Of a stretch of 64,000 nucleotides of DNA, positions 1 through 8,139 are shown piece by piece. Source of the stretch: JACCVG01 sp963790245 (GTDB lineage: Bacteria > Actinomycetota > Thermoleophilia > Solirubrobacterales > Thermoleophilaceae). Every line of letters starts with the position of its first letter. Position 1 is the first letter of the stretch. The stretch covers positions 1,922,001-1,986,000 of the forward strand of contig CAWBNP010000002.1 of assembly GCA_963790245.1 (NCBI GenBank), read 5' to 3'. A program made the position numbers and the translations under genes. The notes below the pieces were generated by a model. It had not been told where the DNA came from. It ran no database searches and saw nothing but the letters and a program-made list of their open reading frames with translations.

Positions 1-698
1 TCGCCTACCTGCGCGAGCTGCGCCCGGACGTGGCCGCGCTGAACATGAGCTCGATGAACTACGCGAAGTACTCGCAGCAAGCGCAAGGACTTCGTCTTCA
101 ACACGGTCTTCGAGAACTCCTTCGACACGATCATCGAGTTCCTGACCGCGTTCAACGAGCTCGGCATCAAGCCCGAGCACGAGTGCTTCGACACCGGCCA
201 CGTCGCCAACCTCGACCCGCTGATCGACATGGGAATCCTCGAGGCAGCCGCTGCAGATCTCCTGCGTGATGGGCGTCACCGGCGGCATCCGGCCGAACGC
301 CCGCAACCTCGCCCACATGGCCGATCAGACTGCCCGGCGGACCCGACGGGCCGAACAACTGGGGCGTGATCGGGATCAGCCGCGACCAGTGGATGCTCGT
401 CGCCGCGGCGCTGACGCTCGGCGGCAACGTCCGCGTCGGCCTCGAGGACAACTTCTACCTGCCGAACGGCGAGATGGCGCGCTCGAACGGCGAGCTGGTC
501 GCCAAGGCGCGCCAGCTGACCGAGGACGTCGGCCGCCGGGCGGCGACGGTCGCCGAGGCGCGCGAGCTGCTCGGGATTCCGAAGCGCGAGGGCGAGTCAG
601 CCGCCGCGAGATGCTGGCTCACCCGATCGAGGCGAGCGAGGCTCGGCATGAGCCCACGGGTCCTCGGCCAGCTGCGCCGGCCGGCGGTGTCGTGCTGA
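1..698 (+). CDS. BKACE family (DUF849) beta-keto acid cleavage enzyme, 3' part
   Basis: C-terminal part of a beta-keto acid cleavage enzyme; the gene runs in from the left edge. The family condenses a beta-keto acid with acetyl-CoA, using a zinc-bound TIM barrel, to give acetoacetate and a CoA ester. Conserved pieces read in order although the frame shifts near 80, 235 and 320: AALNMSSMN, NSFDTIIEF, ECFDTGHVANL, SCVMGVTGGI, PDGPNNWGVIG and the family hallmark NVRVGLEDNFYLPNG, whose Glu is a zinc ligand in characterised members. The stop at 696-698 follows about 20 residues unlike the family, so the true end may be earlier. It sits just before an acyl-CoA racemase-like gene, which suggests a shared keto-acid or CoA-ester pathway. 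The substrate cannot be read from sequence. Confidence 0.8.
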
Positions 699-1878
699 GC
701 CGGCCGCTCCCGCTCGAGGGCGTCCGGGTCCTCGACCTCTCGCGCCTGCTGCCGGGCGGCTTCTGCTCGCTGCTGCTCGCCGACTTCGGCGCCGAGGTGC
801 TCAAGGTCGAGGACACCGGCATGGGCGACTACGTGCGCTGGGCGCCGCCCTACTACGAGGGCGCCGATGACTCGGCCAAGTCGGCGCTCTACCTGTGCGC
901 TCAACCGCGGCAAGCGCTCGATCCGGCTCAACCTCAAGGAGGAGGCCGGCCGCGAGGTCGCTGCTGCGGCTCGTGCGCGAATACGACGTCGTGCTCGAGT
1001 CCTTCCGGCCCGGCGTGCTCGACCGCCTCGGCGTCGGCTACGAGCGGCTGCAAGCAGGAGAACCCGCGGCATCGTCTACTGCGCGATCACCGGCTACGGG
1101 CAGACGGCCCGTTCGTCGACCGCTCCGGCCACGACATGAACTACCTCGGCCTGATCGGGCTGCTCGGGCTGACCGGCGAGGCCGACGGGCCGCCTGTCCA
1201 GGCCGCCGGGCAGATCGCCGACCTCGGCGGCGGCGCGTCTGATGGCCGCCTTCGGCATCCTGGCCGCACTGCGCGAGCGCGAGCGCTCCGGGCGAGGGCC
1301 AGCTCGTCGACATCTCGATGGCCGACGGCGCGCTCTCCTGGCTGGCGATGGTCGCGGCGCAGTACCTCTGCGACGGCGTCGCTGCCCAAGCGCGGGCGAG
1401 ATGTCGCTCGGCGGGCCGCTTCATCTGTTACCGGCCCGTACGCGTGCAGCGACGGCTACGTGACGCTCGGCGCGCTCGAGCCGAAGTTCTGGGCGGCCTG
1501 GTGCGCGGGAGTCGAGCGCGAGGACCTGCTCGACAAGGCCTTCGAGGCCCCCGGCTCGGATGCGCACGCCGAGGTCGAGCGCGTGTTCCTCGAGCGCACC
1601 GCGAGCCGAGTGGCAGGAGTTCGCCTCCAACCACGACTGCTGCCTGGAGCCGGTGCTCGACATCGACGAGGCGCTCGACTCCGAGCTCGTGCGCGCGCGC
1701 GAGATGGTCGTCGAGGTCGACCAGCCGGGCGCCGAGCAGCCCGTCCGCCTGCTGGCGAGCCCGGTCAAGCTCAGCGCGCACGCCGGCCAGCGACGACCGG
1801 CCCGGCCCGGCGCTCGGCGAGCACACCGACGAGGTGCTCGCCTCGATCGGCTACTCACCCGAGGAGATCGAGCGATGA
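692..1878 (+). CDS. CaiB/BaiF family protein, alpha-methylacyl-CoA racemase-like (frameshifted)
   Basis: Class III CoA-transferase fold protein. From GTG 692 the N-terminus reads LEGVRVLDLSRLLPGG and ADFGAEVLKVED, as in alpha-methylacyl-CoA racemases, and later RSGHDMNYLGLIG matches the racemase GHD(I/M)NY motif that carries the catalytic His/Asp region. GQLVDISMADG, ACSDGYVTLGALEPKFW and the C-terminal ALGEHTDEVLASIGY are also family motifs. The frame changes many times (near 895, 955, 1055, 1105, 1235, 1290, 1390-1435, 1610, 1790), yet about 395 residues are accounted for, which is the usual length. Racemase is more likely than transferase from the GHD motif. Inferred role: epimerising 2-methyl-branched acyl-CoA for beta-oxidation. 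Confidence 0.82.
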
Positions 1879-1933
1879 AGGAGAGCGGGGCGGCAGCGGG
1901 CGCCGCGGCGGGGGCCGAGGGCTCGTTCCTGTC

Positions 1934-2662
1934 GTGAGCGCCCAGCCGCGCACGGCGACGGGCGCGTCCCGACGGGGCCTGCTCAAGATGAGCGAGCTCG
2001 CCGAGCGCAGCGGCGTCAGCGCCGGCACGATCAAGCACTACCTGCGCGAGGGGCTGCTGCCCGACCCGGTCAAGACCTCGCGCAACATGGCGTACTACCC
2101 GCCCGAGTTCGTCGAGCGCATCCGGCTGATCAAGCAGCTCCAGGAGGAGCGCTTCATGCCGCTGAAGCTGATCAAGCAGATGCTCGACGAGGATCCCGAG
2201 CGGGCCCGCGCGCTGGTCGAGCTCGAGGATCGGATCCTCGAGCGCGCGCGTCCAGGGAGAGCAGTCGCGCACCTCGGCCGCCGAGGTCAAGCGTCGCTAC
2301 GAGATCCCACGGGAGGTGCTCGACCGGCTCGCCGAGCTCGGCGTGCTCTCAGCCCGAACAGCCGCGGCTATGCCCAGCTCGACGTCGAGATCATCGAGGC
2401 GATCGGCCGCTTCCGCGCCGGCGGCTACGACGAGCAGATCGGCTTCACGGTCTACGACACGCTGCGCTACAAGCGCGCGCTCGAGGGGCTCGTCAAGGAG
2501 GAGGTCGGCGTGCTGATGGACCGCCTCGCCGGCGAGATGGAGCCCGAGCGCGCGATCCGGCTGATCGATGACGGCGCCGAGCCGCTGCGCGACCTGATCG
2601 CGGCGCTGCACTCGAAGCTGTTGGTCGCTGAGCTGAAGCGCCAGCGCTCGGCACGCGCATGA
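1934..2662 (+). CDS. MerR family transcriptional regulator (frameshifted)
   Basis: Begins at GTG 1934 about 55 bases after the racemase-like gene. An N-terminal winged helix-turn-helix of the MerR type is clear: KMSELAERSGVSAGTIKHY, then REGLLPDPVK, YYPPEFVERIRLIKQLQ and LIKQMLDED, followed by a helical effector or dimerisation part. Frame shifts near 2250 and again near 2350; the middle reads TSAAEVKRRYEIPREV in the alternate frame, then SRGYAQLDVEIIEAIGRF resumes in the first. Total about 240 residues, longer than minimal MerR proteins and resembling two-domain members. Its position suggests control of the upstream acyl-CoA genes; this is inference. An alternative ATG at 1875 overlaps the previous stop but runs only 20 codons. 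Confidence 0.8.
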   Translation: MSAQPRTATGASRRGLLKMSELAERSGVSAGTIKHYLREGLLPDPVKTSRNMAYYPPEFVERIRLIKQLQEERFMPLKLIKQMLDEDPERARALVELEDRILERARPGRAVAHLGRRGQASLRDPTGGARPARRARRALSPNSRGYAQLDVEIIEAIGRFRAGGYDEQIGFTVYDTLRYKRALEGLVKEEVGVLMDRLAGEMEPERAIRLIDDGAEPLRDLIAALHSKLLVAELKRQRSARA

Positions 2663-2750
2663 GCAAGCCCGGGTAGGAGCGAGGTCGCGACGCGTGCTTC
2701 GCACGCGAGCGGCCGAGGGACACCGCCGGGCGCCGCTCAGGTGCGTGCCG

Positions 2751-3678
2751 TCACCAGCGGGCGTCGTGCCACTCCATCACCCCGTAGCCGGACTCCAGCT
2801 CGAGTCCGCCGGGGAGCGTTCCGCTGAAGACGCCGAACGGCTGGCGGTAGGCGCTGCTCACGAGCAGCAGGTTCGCGTTGTGCTTGCGCGCGGACCACTC
2901 GGTGAAGTGCAGCGGCGTTGCCGTCTTCGAACGCGACGCTCGAGAGGTCGGCCGCAAAGCTCACCGGCGCGAGGTGCTCGGGAACTCCGTTGCGCCAGAG
3001 CGTCCGCTCGCTGGCCTCGCGGTCGTCGTTGACGCCGCTGACGAGGTTCCAGCCGACGCGCGTTCCGTCACGCGTGCGGCCGACGCCCGCCGACCACCAC
3101 CAGAGGGTGTGGCGCTGGTGGTAGCCGGCGGTGTCATCGATCGCGCCCTCGCCCTCGAACCGGTGCAGCCGACCCGGCATCGAGACGGTCCCGCTGATCG
3201 CGAGCCCCGCCTGCTTGCGCGTCCATACGTAACCGCGAGACCCGCTCGGGTTGACGCTCTCGACCGGCTGGACCGTCCCTCCGAGCCCGAATCGCAGATC
3301 GATCGAGACGCGGTCTACCCGACGGTTGGTACCACCGGGACCGATCGCGCGTGGGACGACCCCGGTGGGGTCTGCATTGACAGTGACCTGCTCCGCCCCG
3401 ATCGCCACGCCGCCGCGACCGAGCGTCGCGCGCCCGTGCAGCGATCCGTCCGGGAACGCCACCGCCCACCAGCGCTGGGGGAGGCGGCCGATGTGGGCCT
3501 CTCCCACGCAGATCATCATCTCGGGGCCGTAGGCGCCGACGTAGCGCCAGCGCTTGAGCGGCCGCGTTCCGTGCCACGGCCGCATCGCATACGGGCGATC
3601 GCCGCCGTGGACAAGCGCTCCTTCTCGCGGCAGCGCGACATCGAGCTCACGCACCGCGGCGCCTCGGGCAGGTCCCAT
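2751..3678 (-). CDS. DUF2804 domain-containing protein
   Basis: About 309 residues of a family without known biochemical function that spans most of this protein. Recognisable pieces are the N-terminal PWHGTRPLKRWRYVGAY, the Trp-rich middle YHQRHTLWWWSAGVGR, and the C-terminal QPFGVFSGTL and GVMEWHDARW. One frameshift near 2925 separates the last 55 residues, which continue in another frame to the stop at 2751. The start ATG 3678 has a -10 hexamer seven bases upstream and no leader. It is divergent from the nitrilase/TetR pair, with the TetR-type dyad between them. I cannot assign an activity. Confidence 0.75.
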
Positions 3679-3685
3679 GGAGGTC

Positions 3686-3691
3686 AGTCTA
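3686..3691 (-). promoter_or_regulatory. -10 element, leaderless promoter of the DUF2804 gene
   Basis: TAGACT on the minus strand, seven bases before ATG 3678. The dyad at 3702-3717 lies just upstream, in the spacer between -10 and a presumed -35. Confidence 0.6.
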
Positions 3692-3701
3692 GAATCATGG
3701 A

Positions 3702-3717
3702 TTGACTAGTCAGTCAA
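3702..3717. promoter_or_regulatory. Inverted-repeat operator, likely TetR-type
   Basis: TTGACTAGTCAGTCAA has perfect six-base arms around a four-base centre. It lies between the divergent DUF2804 and nitrilase-TetR genes. A 14-of-16 match occurs in reverse complement at 63603-63618 before an acyl-CoA dehydrogenase. The nearby TetR regulator (4574-5214) is the obvious candidate to bind both; that is inference. Confidence 0.65.
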
Positions 3718-3735
3718 CTTTGTCCGGGGAGGACG

Positions 3736-4574
3736 ATGCGAGCCGCCGTTGTTCAGCTGAACTCGACCGCCGAACTGGAGCGGAACCTCGCGACCGCCGA
3801 GCGGCTGGTGCGGGCGGCCGCCGGCGACGGCGCCGCGCTCGTGGTCCTGCCCGAGAAGTTCCCGGCGCTCGGCGAGCCAGAGACGCTGCGCGCGGCGGCC
3901 GAGCCGCTCGACGGGCCGACGGCCACGTGGGCTTCGGAGCTCGCCCGCGAGCTCGGGATCGACCTCGTCGCCGGGTCGATCAACGAGTCGCGCGACGGCC
4001 ACGAGCGGCTGTCCAACACGCTCCGTTCACTTCGGCCCGGACGGGAGCCGGCGGGCGTCTACCGCAAGATCCACATGTTCGACGTCGAGGTCGAGGGGGT
4101 GGAGTACCGCGAGTCGGAGGTCGAGGAGCCGGGCGACGAGGTCGTCCTCTCACGGACCGCCGACGGCACCGAGCTCGGCCTGACCATCTGTTACGACCTG
4201 CGCTTCCCCGAGCTCTACCGGATCCTCGCGCTCGCGCGGCGCCCGGGTGATCACCGTGCCGGCTGCGTTCACGCGGTCGACCGGCGCGGCCCACTGGGAG
4301 ATCCTGCTGCGCGCCCGCGCGATCGAGAACCAGGTCTTCGTCCTGGCCGCCGACCAGATCGGCCATCACACCCCCGAGAAGGAGAGCTTCGGCAGCTCGA
4401 TGATCGTCGACCCGTGGGGCGAGGTCCTCGCGCGCGCGCCCGACGAGGAGTGCTTCGTCGCCGCCGATCTCGATCTCGACCGCCAGGCCGAGATCCGTCG
4501 GCGGCTGCCCGAGCCTCGCCAACCGAGTCGAGCGGCGCGTATCGCTGTCCCGCAGCCGATGCGGGACGACCTGA
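3736..4574 (+). CDS. Carbon-nitrogen hydrolase (nitrilase superfamily)
   Basis: About 280 residues of the Nit/omega-amidase type, hydrolysing amide or nitrile C-N bonds. The Glu-Lys-Cys triad is visible: Glu40 in VVLPEKFP, Lys in YRKIHMFD, Cys in TICYDLRFPEL. VPAAFTRSTGAAHWEILLRARAIEN and GSSMIVDPWGEV follow. Frame changes near 4027, 4240 and 4505. The start ATG 3736 has a GGGGAGG ribosome site eight bases upstream, so it has a short leader carrying the TetR-type dyad. Its stop TGA (4572-4574) shares a base with the ATG of the TetR gene, implying translational coupling. The natural substrate is unknown; deaminated glutamine or glutarate amides are typical for the closest subfamily. Confidence 0.82.
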
Positions 4575-5214
4575 TGGCCAGCGCCGCGAGCCGACGCGCC
4601 GGCGTCGACAAGCGCCGGATGATCCTCGACGCCGCGATCACGCGTCTTCGCGCGCCAGGGGTTCCACTCCTGCCGGGTCTCCGACGTCGCCGACAGGCGG
4701 GCGTCGCCTACGGCCTCGTCTACCACTACTTCGACTCCAAGGAGGAGATCCTCGACACGCTCTTCCTCGAGCGCTGGCAGTTGCTGCTCGACGCGATCGA
4801 CGGGGATCGACCGCGAGCAGCGAGATCCCCGCGCGCGACAAGCTCTACCTGGTCGGCGCAGTTTCATCATCGACTCCTACCGCTACGAGCCCGACCTGAT
4901 GAAGGTGATCATCGTCGAGGTCACGCGCGCGGCGAACACGTTCGGCCGCCAGCACCTCGACAAGATCCGCGAGGCCTACGCGATGATCGGCGCGATCGTC
5001 GAGCAGGCACGCGACGAGGGGGCCTTCAAGTCCGACATCTCGGCCGAGTTCGCCGCGATGTGCTTCTACGGCGCGATCGAGCAGCTGCTCTCAGGCTGGA
5101 TCTTCGGCATCCTGCCGAGCACCGACGAGGAGTTCGAGCGCGCGAAGGAGCTCGTCGTCGAGACGATCTGCGGCGGGCTCGAGGCCGGCGGACGCGACGA
5201 CGGCGGCGCGCTAA
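4574..5214 (+). CDS. TetR/AcrR family transcriptional regulator (frameshifted)
   Basis: N-terminal TetR helix-turn-helix: DKRRMILDAAI, then VFARQGFHSCRVSDVAD in a shifted frame, then VAYGLVYHYFDSKEEIL with the typical YHYF recognition-helix motif. The C-terminal ligand and dimerisation domain continues as DSYRYEPDLMKVIIVEVTR and FGRQHLDKIREAYAMIG to VVETICGGLEAG. Frames change near 4650, 4690, 4810-4870. The family and the acyl-CoA-dehydrogenase-linked operator point to fatty-acid or acyl-CoA sensing. The last frame runs without a stop into the next small gene; a TAA one frame away at 5212-5214 is the likely real end, with one indel just before it. Confidence 0.8.
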
Positions 5215-5215
5215 G

Positions 5216-5221
5216 TACACT
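5216..5221 (+). promoter_or_regulatory. -10 element, leaderless promoter of the DUF4235-like gene
   Basis: TACACT seven bases before GTG 5229, overlapping the presumed end of the TetR gene. It supports a separate transcript for the small envelope cluster. Confidence 0.6.
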
Positions 5222-5228
5222 GGCGCGC

Positions 5229-5369
5229 GTGATGCAGAACGACCTGACCAAGCGGCTGATCTGGAGCGGGCTTCTCGCCGGCGTCGGCGCGCTGGCCTCG
5301 ATTGCCGCCAACCGGGTGGCGACGCTCATTTGGGTTCGCATCTTCGACGAGGACCCACCTGACTACTAG
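5229..5369 (+). CDS. Small membrane protein, DUF4235-like
   Basis: 46 residues: short polar N-terminus (NDLTKRLIWSG), one hydrophobic helix (LLAGVGALASIAANRVATLIW) and an acidic tail ending DEDPPDY. Size, single helix and position before a holin-like and a DUF3618 protein match the actinobacterial DUF4235 family. The start GTG 5229 (followed directly by ATG) is chosen because of the -10 hexamer seven bases upstream. First of four small genes that overlap or nearly touch (5229-6162). Confidence 0.6.
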   Translation: MMQNDLTKRLIWSGLLAGVGALASIAANRVATLIWVRIFDEDPPDY

Positions 5370-5370
5370 C

Positions 5371-5511
5371 GTGAGCGCGGCTTCTCCTCCACCGACTACT
5401 GCACCATCCGATCCGTTCGAAGAGCGGCCCGAGGCATTCGTCGCGGGTGCGTTCGCCGGTGGATTGCTCCTGGCGGTCGCGCTGCGCTGGATCGGACGCG
5501 ATCGTGAGTGA
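5371..5511 (+). CDS. Small membrane protein of the holin/DUF3618 cluster
   Basis: 46 residues from GTG 5371, one base after the previous stop. Pro/Thr/Ser-rich start, then FEERPEAFVAGAFAGG leading into one membrane helix and a basic end (RWIGRDRE). Its stop TGA lies inside the start of the next gene (eight-base overlap). No family is recognised with confidence; placement suggests an accessory subunit of the envelope cluster. Confidence 0.6.
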   Translation: MSAASPPPTTAPSDPFEERPEAFVAGAFAGGLLLAVALRWIGRDRE

Positions 5512-5929
5512 CCCGGGTCGCCGCAACGGTCCCGTGAGCGTCGAGCGCCCACTCGGGGAGATCGTCACCGACGTCTCAGACAAGGTCTCGCTGCTCGTCC
5601 ATGAAGAGATCGAGCTCGCCAAGGCCGAAGTCTTCGGGAAGCTCAAGAACCTCGGCGCCGGGGCCGCCGTCGCGGCCGCCGCCGGGATCTTCGTCGTATT
5701 CGGGCTGATCTACGGCTTCATGGCGCTCGCCTTTGCGATCAACGAGTTGTTCGGCTGGGTCGATTGGCCGGGCTTTGCGATCGTCTGGTTGCTGCTGACC
5801 GTGCTCGGCGCGGTCGCCGGCCTGGTCGCCTACCGGCTCTTCAAGGCCGGCGCTCCGCCGGTGCCCAAGCAAGCGATCGAGGAAGCCAAGCTGACCAAGG
5901 CCGAGATCGATCGCGTGAGGGCGGGCTGA
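5504..5929 (+). CDS. Phage holin family protein (actinobacterial, PF07332-like)
   Basis: 141 residues from GTG 5504. An amphipathic N-terminus (RPLGEIVTDVSDKVSLLVHEEIELAKAEV) is followed by two long membrane helices (about residues 50-75 and 85-110) and a basic C-terminal tail (EAKLTKAEIDRVRAG). The VHEEIELAKAE segment before two helices is the signature of the actinobacterial holin-like family, which is chromosomal and not obviously phage-borne. The stop overlaps the DUF3618 ATG by one base. Function in vivo is not established; co-occurrence with DUF3618 suggests a membrane or envelope-stress role. Confidence 0.8.
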   Translation: MSDPGRRNGPVSVERPLGEIVTDVSDKVSLLVHEEIELAKAEVFGKLKNLGAGAAVAAAAGIFVVFGLIYGFMALAFAINELFGWVDWPGFAIVWLLLTVLGAVAGLVAYRLFKAGAPPVPKQAIEEAKLTKAEIDRVRAG

Positions 5930-6162
5930 TGGCCGATCGCTCCCCCGAGGAGATCCGCCAGTCGCTCGTCACGACGCGCCAGGAGCTCTCCTCCTCGCTC
6001 GGCGAGCTGCAGATCAAGGTCGGCGAGATCACCGACTGGCGCCGCCACCTGATCGAGAACCGTCAGACGGTGCTAGTCGGCGCCGCTGTCGCGGGCTTCC
6101 TCGTCGGCGGTGGCGTCGCTGCCGCCGTCGGGCTGCTCGGCCGCCGCCGCCGTCGCCGGTAG
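5929..6162 (+). CDS. DUF3618 domain-containing protein
   Basis: 77 residues. The N-terminus RSPEEIRQSLVTTRQELSSS is the DUF3618 helix with regularly spaced Arg and Glu. One membrane helix with Gly-Val repeats follows (FLVGGGVAAAVGLLG), then an Arg-only tail of seven residues. The gene overlaps by about 90 bases the 3' end of the convergent AI-2E-type permease gene. Confidence 0.8.
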   Translation: MADRSPEEIRQSLVTTRQELSSSLGELQIKVGEITDWRRHLIENRQTVLVGAAVAGFLVGGGVAAAVGLLGRRRRRR

Positions 6163-7206
6163 CTCGGTCGCGGTCGTGCGCAGGACGTAGAACTCGCGCA
6201 GCGCGATCCGGATCGATGCGGCTGCCGGTATCGCGATGATCGCCCCGAGCAAGCCGAACAGCGTGCTGCCGAACAGGACCGCGACGAGCACGACGAACGG
6301 CGGTACGTCGACCGCCCGCCGCTGGATCTGCGGTTGGATCAGGTGGTTCTCGAACTGCTGGTAGATAATCGCGTAGACGGCCCAGATGATCGTCGCGGTC
6401 GGGAAGTCGTGGAACAGCGTCACCACGCCTACGATCAGGCTGGCGATCGTCGCCCCGACGAGCGGAATCAGCGCGAACAACCCAACGATTACCGCGAGCG
6501 GCCCGGCGAACGGCACTCCGAGGATCAGCAGCACGATGAAGGCGAGCAGCCCGGCGATCACCGCCACGAGCAAAGCCCCGCCGACGTAGTTGCCGACCGC
6601 ATTGCCGATTCGGTCGAGCACGCGGTCGAGCCGCTCGGCCCGACTCGGCGGCGCCAACGCCAGCGCGCCGTCGACCCAGCGCCGTCCCCCGCCGAGCATG
6701 AATGCGCAAAGTACGAGGATCGTCAGCAGGGCGACGACCGAGTTGACCAGGCTGAGGCCGATGGCGGAGAGCACCGCCGCCCCGCTCTCGAGCCGAGAGG
6801 GCAGCGTGGACGCCGCGTCCTCGATTCGCTGGGTGACGTCGAAGTTCGACTCGATGCTCGCGAGCGTCGAGTTGGAGTTGACGAAGTCGGTCAGCTGCTG
6901 GGCGTAGGCCGGCAGGTTCGTCGCCAGCTCGTTGGCCTCGGTCACCAGCGGCGGGACGAACAGCGCGGCGAGCACGAATGGCAGCGTCAGCAGCAGCAGA
7001 TAGACGATCGTGATCGCGAAGCCACGCCGCATCTTGCGGCTCAGCAGGTTGACCGGGCCCGACAGGGCGATCGCCAGGAAGGCGGCGATGAACAGCCACT
7101 CCAGCGGCTGGCGGAGCAGGTAGATCACGTACAGCGAGATCGCGACCGCGACGATGATCAGCACGGTCCGCACGACCGCTCGGGGCGCCGCCGCGGGCAC
7201 GGTCAT
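6073..7206 (-). CDS. AI-2E family transporter (permease)
   Basis: 377 residues with about eight membrane helices arranged as in the PF01594 family: two N-terminal helices, LLLLTLPFVLAALFVPPL, a long extracytoplasmic helical stretch (residues about 95-160), and the C-terminal core GALLVAVIAGLLAFIV, VGLFALIPLVGATIAS and YQQFENHLIQPQIQRR. That last motif, ending in AVDVPPFVVL, is the best family marker. Family members include Na+/H+ antiporters and a proposed AI-2 exporter, so the substrate is open. The acidic tail (DATADEEARDSGAD) is unusual and overlaps the DUF3618 gene. ATG 7206 overlaps the DegV stop (ATGA), so the two are co-transcribed. Confidence 0.88.
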   Translation of the reverse strand: MTVPAAAPRAVVRTVLIIVAVAISLYVIYLLRQPLEWLFIAAFLAIALSGPVNLLSRKMRRGFAITIVYLLLLTLPFVLAALFVPPLVTEANELATNLPAYAQQLTDFVNSNSTLASIESNFDVTQRIEDAASTLPSRLESGAAVLSAIGLSLVNSVVALLTILVLCAFMLGGGRRWVDGALALAPPSRAERLDRVLDRIGNAVGNYVGGALLVAVIAGLLAFIVLLILGVPFAGPLAVIVGLFALIPLVGATIASLIVGVVTLFHDFPTATIIWAVYAIIYQQFENHLIQPQIQRRAVDVPPFVVLVAVLFGSTLFGLLGAIIAIPAAASIRIALREFYVLRTTATELPATAAAAEQPDGGSDATADEEARDSGAD

Positions 7207-8074
7207 CGCACGTAGGAGCCGGGCAGCGCGCCGACGCCGAGCATGCCCGGACCGGCGTGAGTGGCCAGCACGGCGCCGACCTCGGAGAAGAACAGCGGCT
7301 CGTTGCCGAAGATCTCGCGACAGCCCTCGACCAGGCGCTCGCCCTCAGCCGCAGCGCTGATGTGCTGGACACACCACCCGTCGCAGGCCGCTGTCGTGAG
7401 CACTGGCGCGCATAGTCGAGCATCCGCTCGAATGCCCGCCGGCTCGTGCGGACACGCTCCACCGGCACGAGCTCCCGCTCGCAGGTGAGGATCGGCTTGA
7501 CCTTCAGCGTCGAGCCGATCCACGCGCCCGCCGCCCCGATCCGGCCGCCCAGCTTGAAGAACTCGAGTGTGTCGACGGCGAACCAGATCTTGACGTCGCG
7601 GGCAGCGGCTTCGGTTGCCGCGGCGACTCCATCGAGGTCGTCGCCCGACTCAGCGGCGTGCGCGGCCGCGAGCGTAACCATGCCGACTCCTCCGGCCGCG
7701 CTGTTCGTGTCGATCACGCGAATTCGCTCGCCGCCGCGGCCGTCGCGCTCGAGCGTCTCAGCCGCCTGTCGCGCCGCCTCGGCTGTGCCTGACAGCCCGC
7801 CTGAGATGTGGACGGAGACGATCGACCCGCCGTCGGCGAGCAGCGGCTCGTACACGGCGATGAAGTCGCCGAGCGAGGGCTGGGAGGTGGTCGGGAGCTT
7901 CTCGGCCGAGCGCAGCTCGTCGAAGAACGCGTCGTACTCACCGATCTCGCGCTCCGGAACGGTCCGGTCCCCGGCGAAGTTGACGTAGAGCGACACGAGT
8001 GCGATCCGGTGCCGCTCCAGCAGCGCGGCCGGAAGGTAGGCGGTTGTGTCGGCGACGACTGCGACCGGCGGCAT
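7203..8074 (-). CDS. DegV family fatty-acid-binding protein
   Basis: About 290 residues. The DegV fold is shown by VVADTTAYLP near the start, DEYDAFF-like and TTSQPSLGDF segments, VHISGGLSGTAEAAR, IDTNSAAGGVG, the FFKLGGRIG segment and STLKVKPILT. One frameshift near 7400 moves the C-terminus to another frame, where FGNEPLFFSEVGAVLATHAGPGMLGVG completes the domain. DegV proteins bind fatty acids, and in Firmicutes the FakB members present them to a kinase; no kinase lies beside it here. ATG 8074 is preferred over GTG 8083 because a -10 hexamer lies seven bases upstream. Confidence 0.88.
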
Positions 8075-8081
8075 CGCGCGC

Positions 8082-8087
8082 ACCCTA
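8082..8087 (-). promoter_or_regulatory. -10 element, leaderless promoter of degV operon
   Basis: TAGGGT on the minus strand, seven bases before ATG 8074. It decides the start over the upstream GTG, which would overlap the hexamer. Confidence 0.6.
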
Positions 8088-8125
8088 AACGGTTGATGTC
8101 GGCCAGGCCGTGGAGCCTGCCGCCA

Positions 8126-8131
8126 TACACT
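8126..8131 (+). promoter_or_regulatory. -10 element, leaderless promoter of the epimerase gene
   Basis: TACACT, eight bases before ATG 8140. It is the divergent partner of the degV promoter. Confidence 0.6.
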
Positions 8132-8139
8132 GGCCGGGC

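Noticed and set aside
266..2662. One continuous 798-codon frame on the plus strand
   Set aside because: It stitches together pieces of the BKACE enzyme, the racemase-like gene and the MerR regulator through GC-rich out-of-frame translation. The family motifs jump between three frames, so it is not a fusion protein.
4899..5369. Apparent TetR C-terminus fused to the small DUF4235-like protein
   Set aside because: A leaderless promoter precedes GTG 5229 and a TAA lies one frame away at 5212. A single indel explains the read-through better than a fusion.
5504..5929. Holin-like gene as evidence of a prophage
   Set aside because: No lysin, integrase or structural phage gene lies nearby; this family is chromosomal in actinobacteria and linked to DUF3618.
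6334..7215. Plus-strand frame of 293 codons opposite the AI-2E permease
   Set aside because: Composition is Arg/Gln/Asp-rich as expected of the antisense of a membrane protein; no start signal and no motif.
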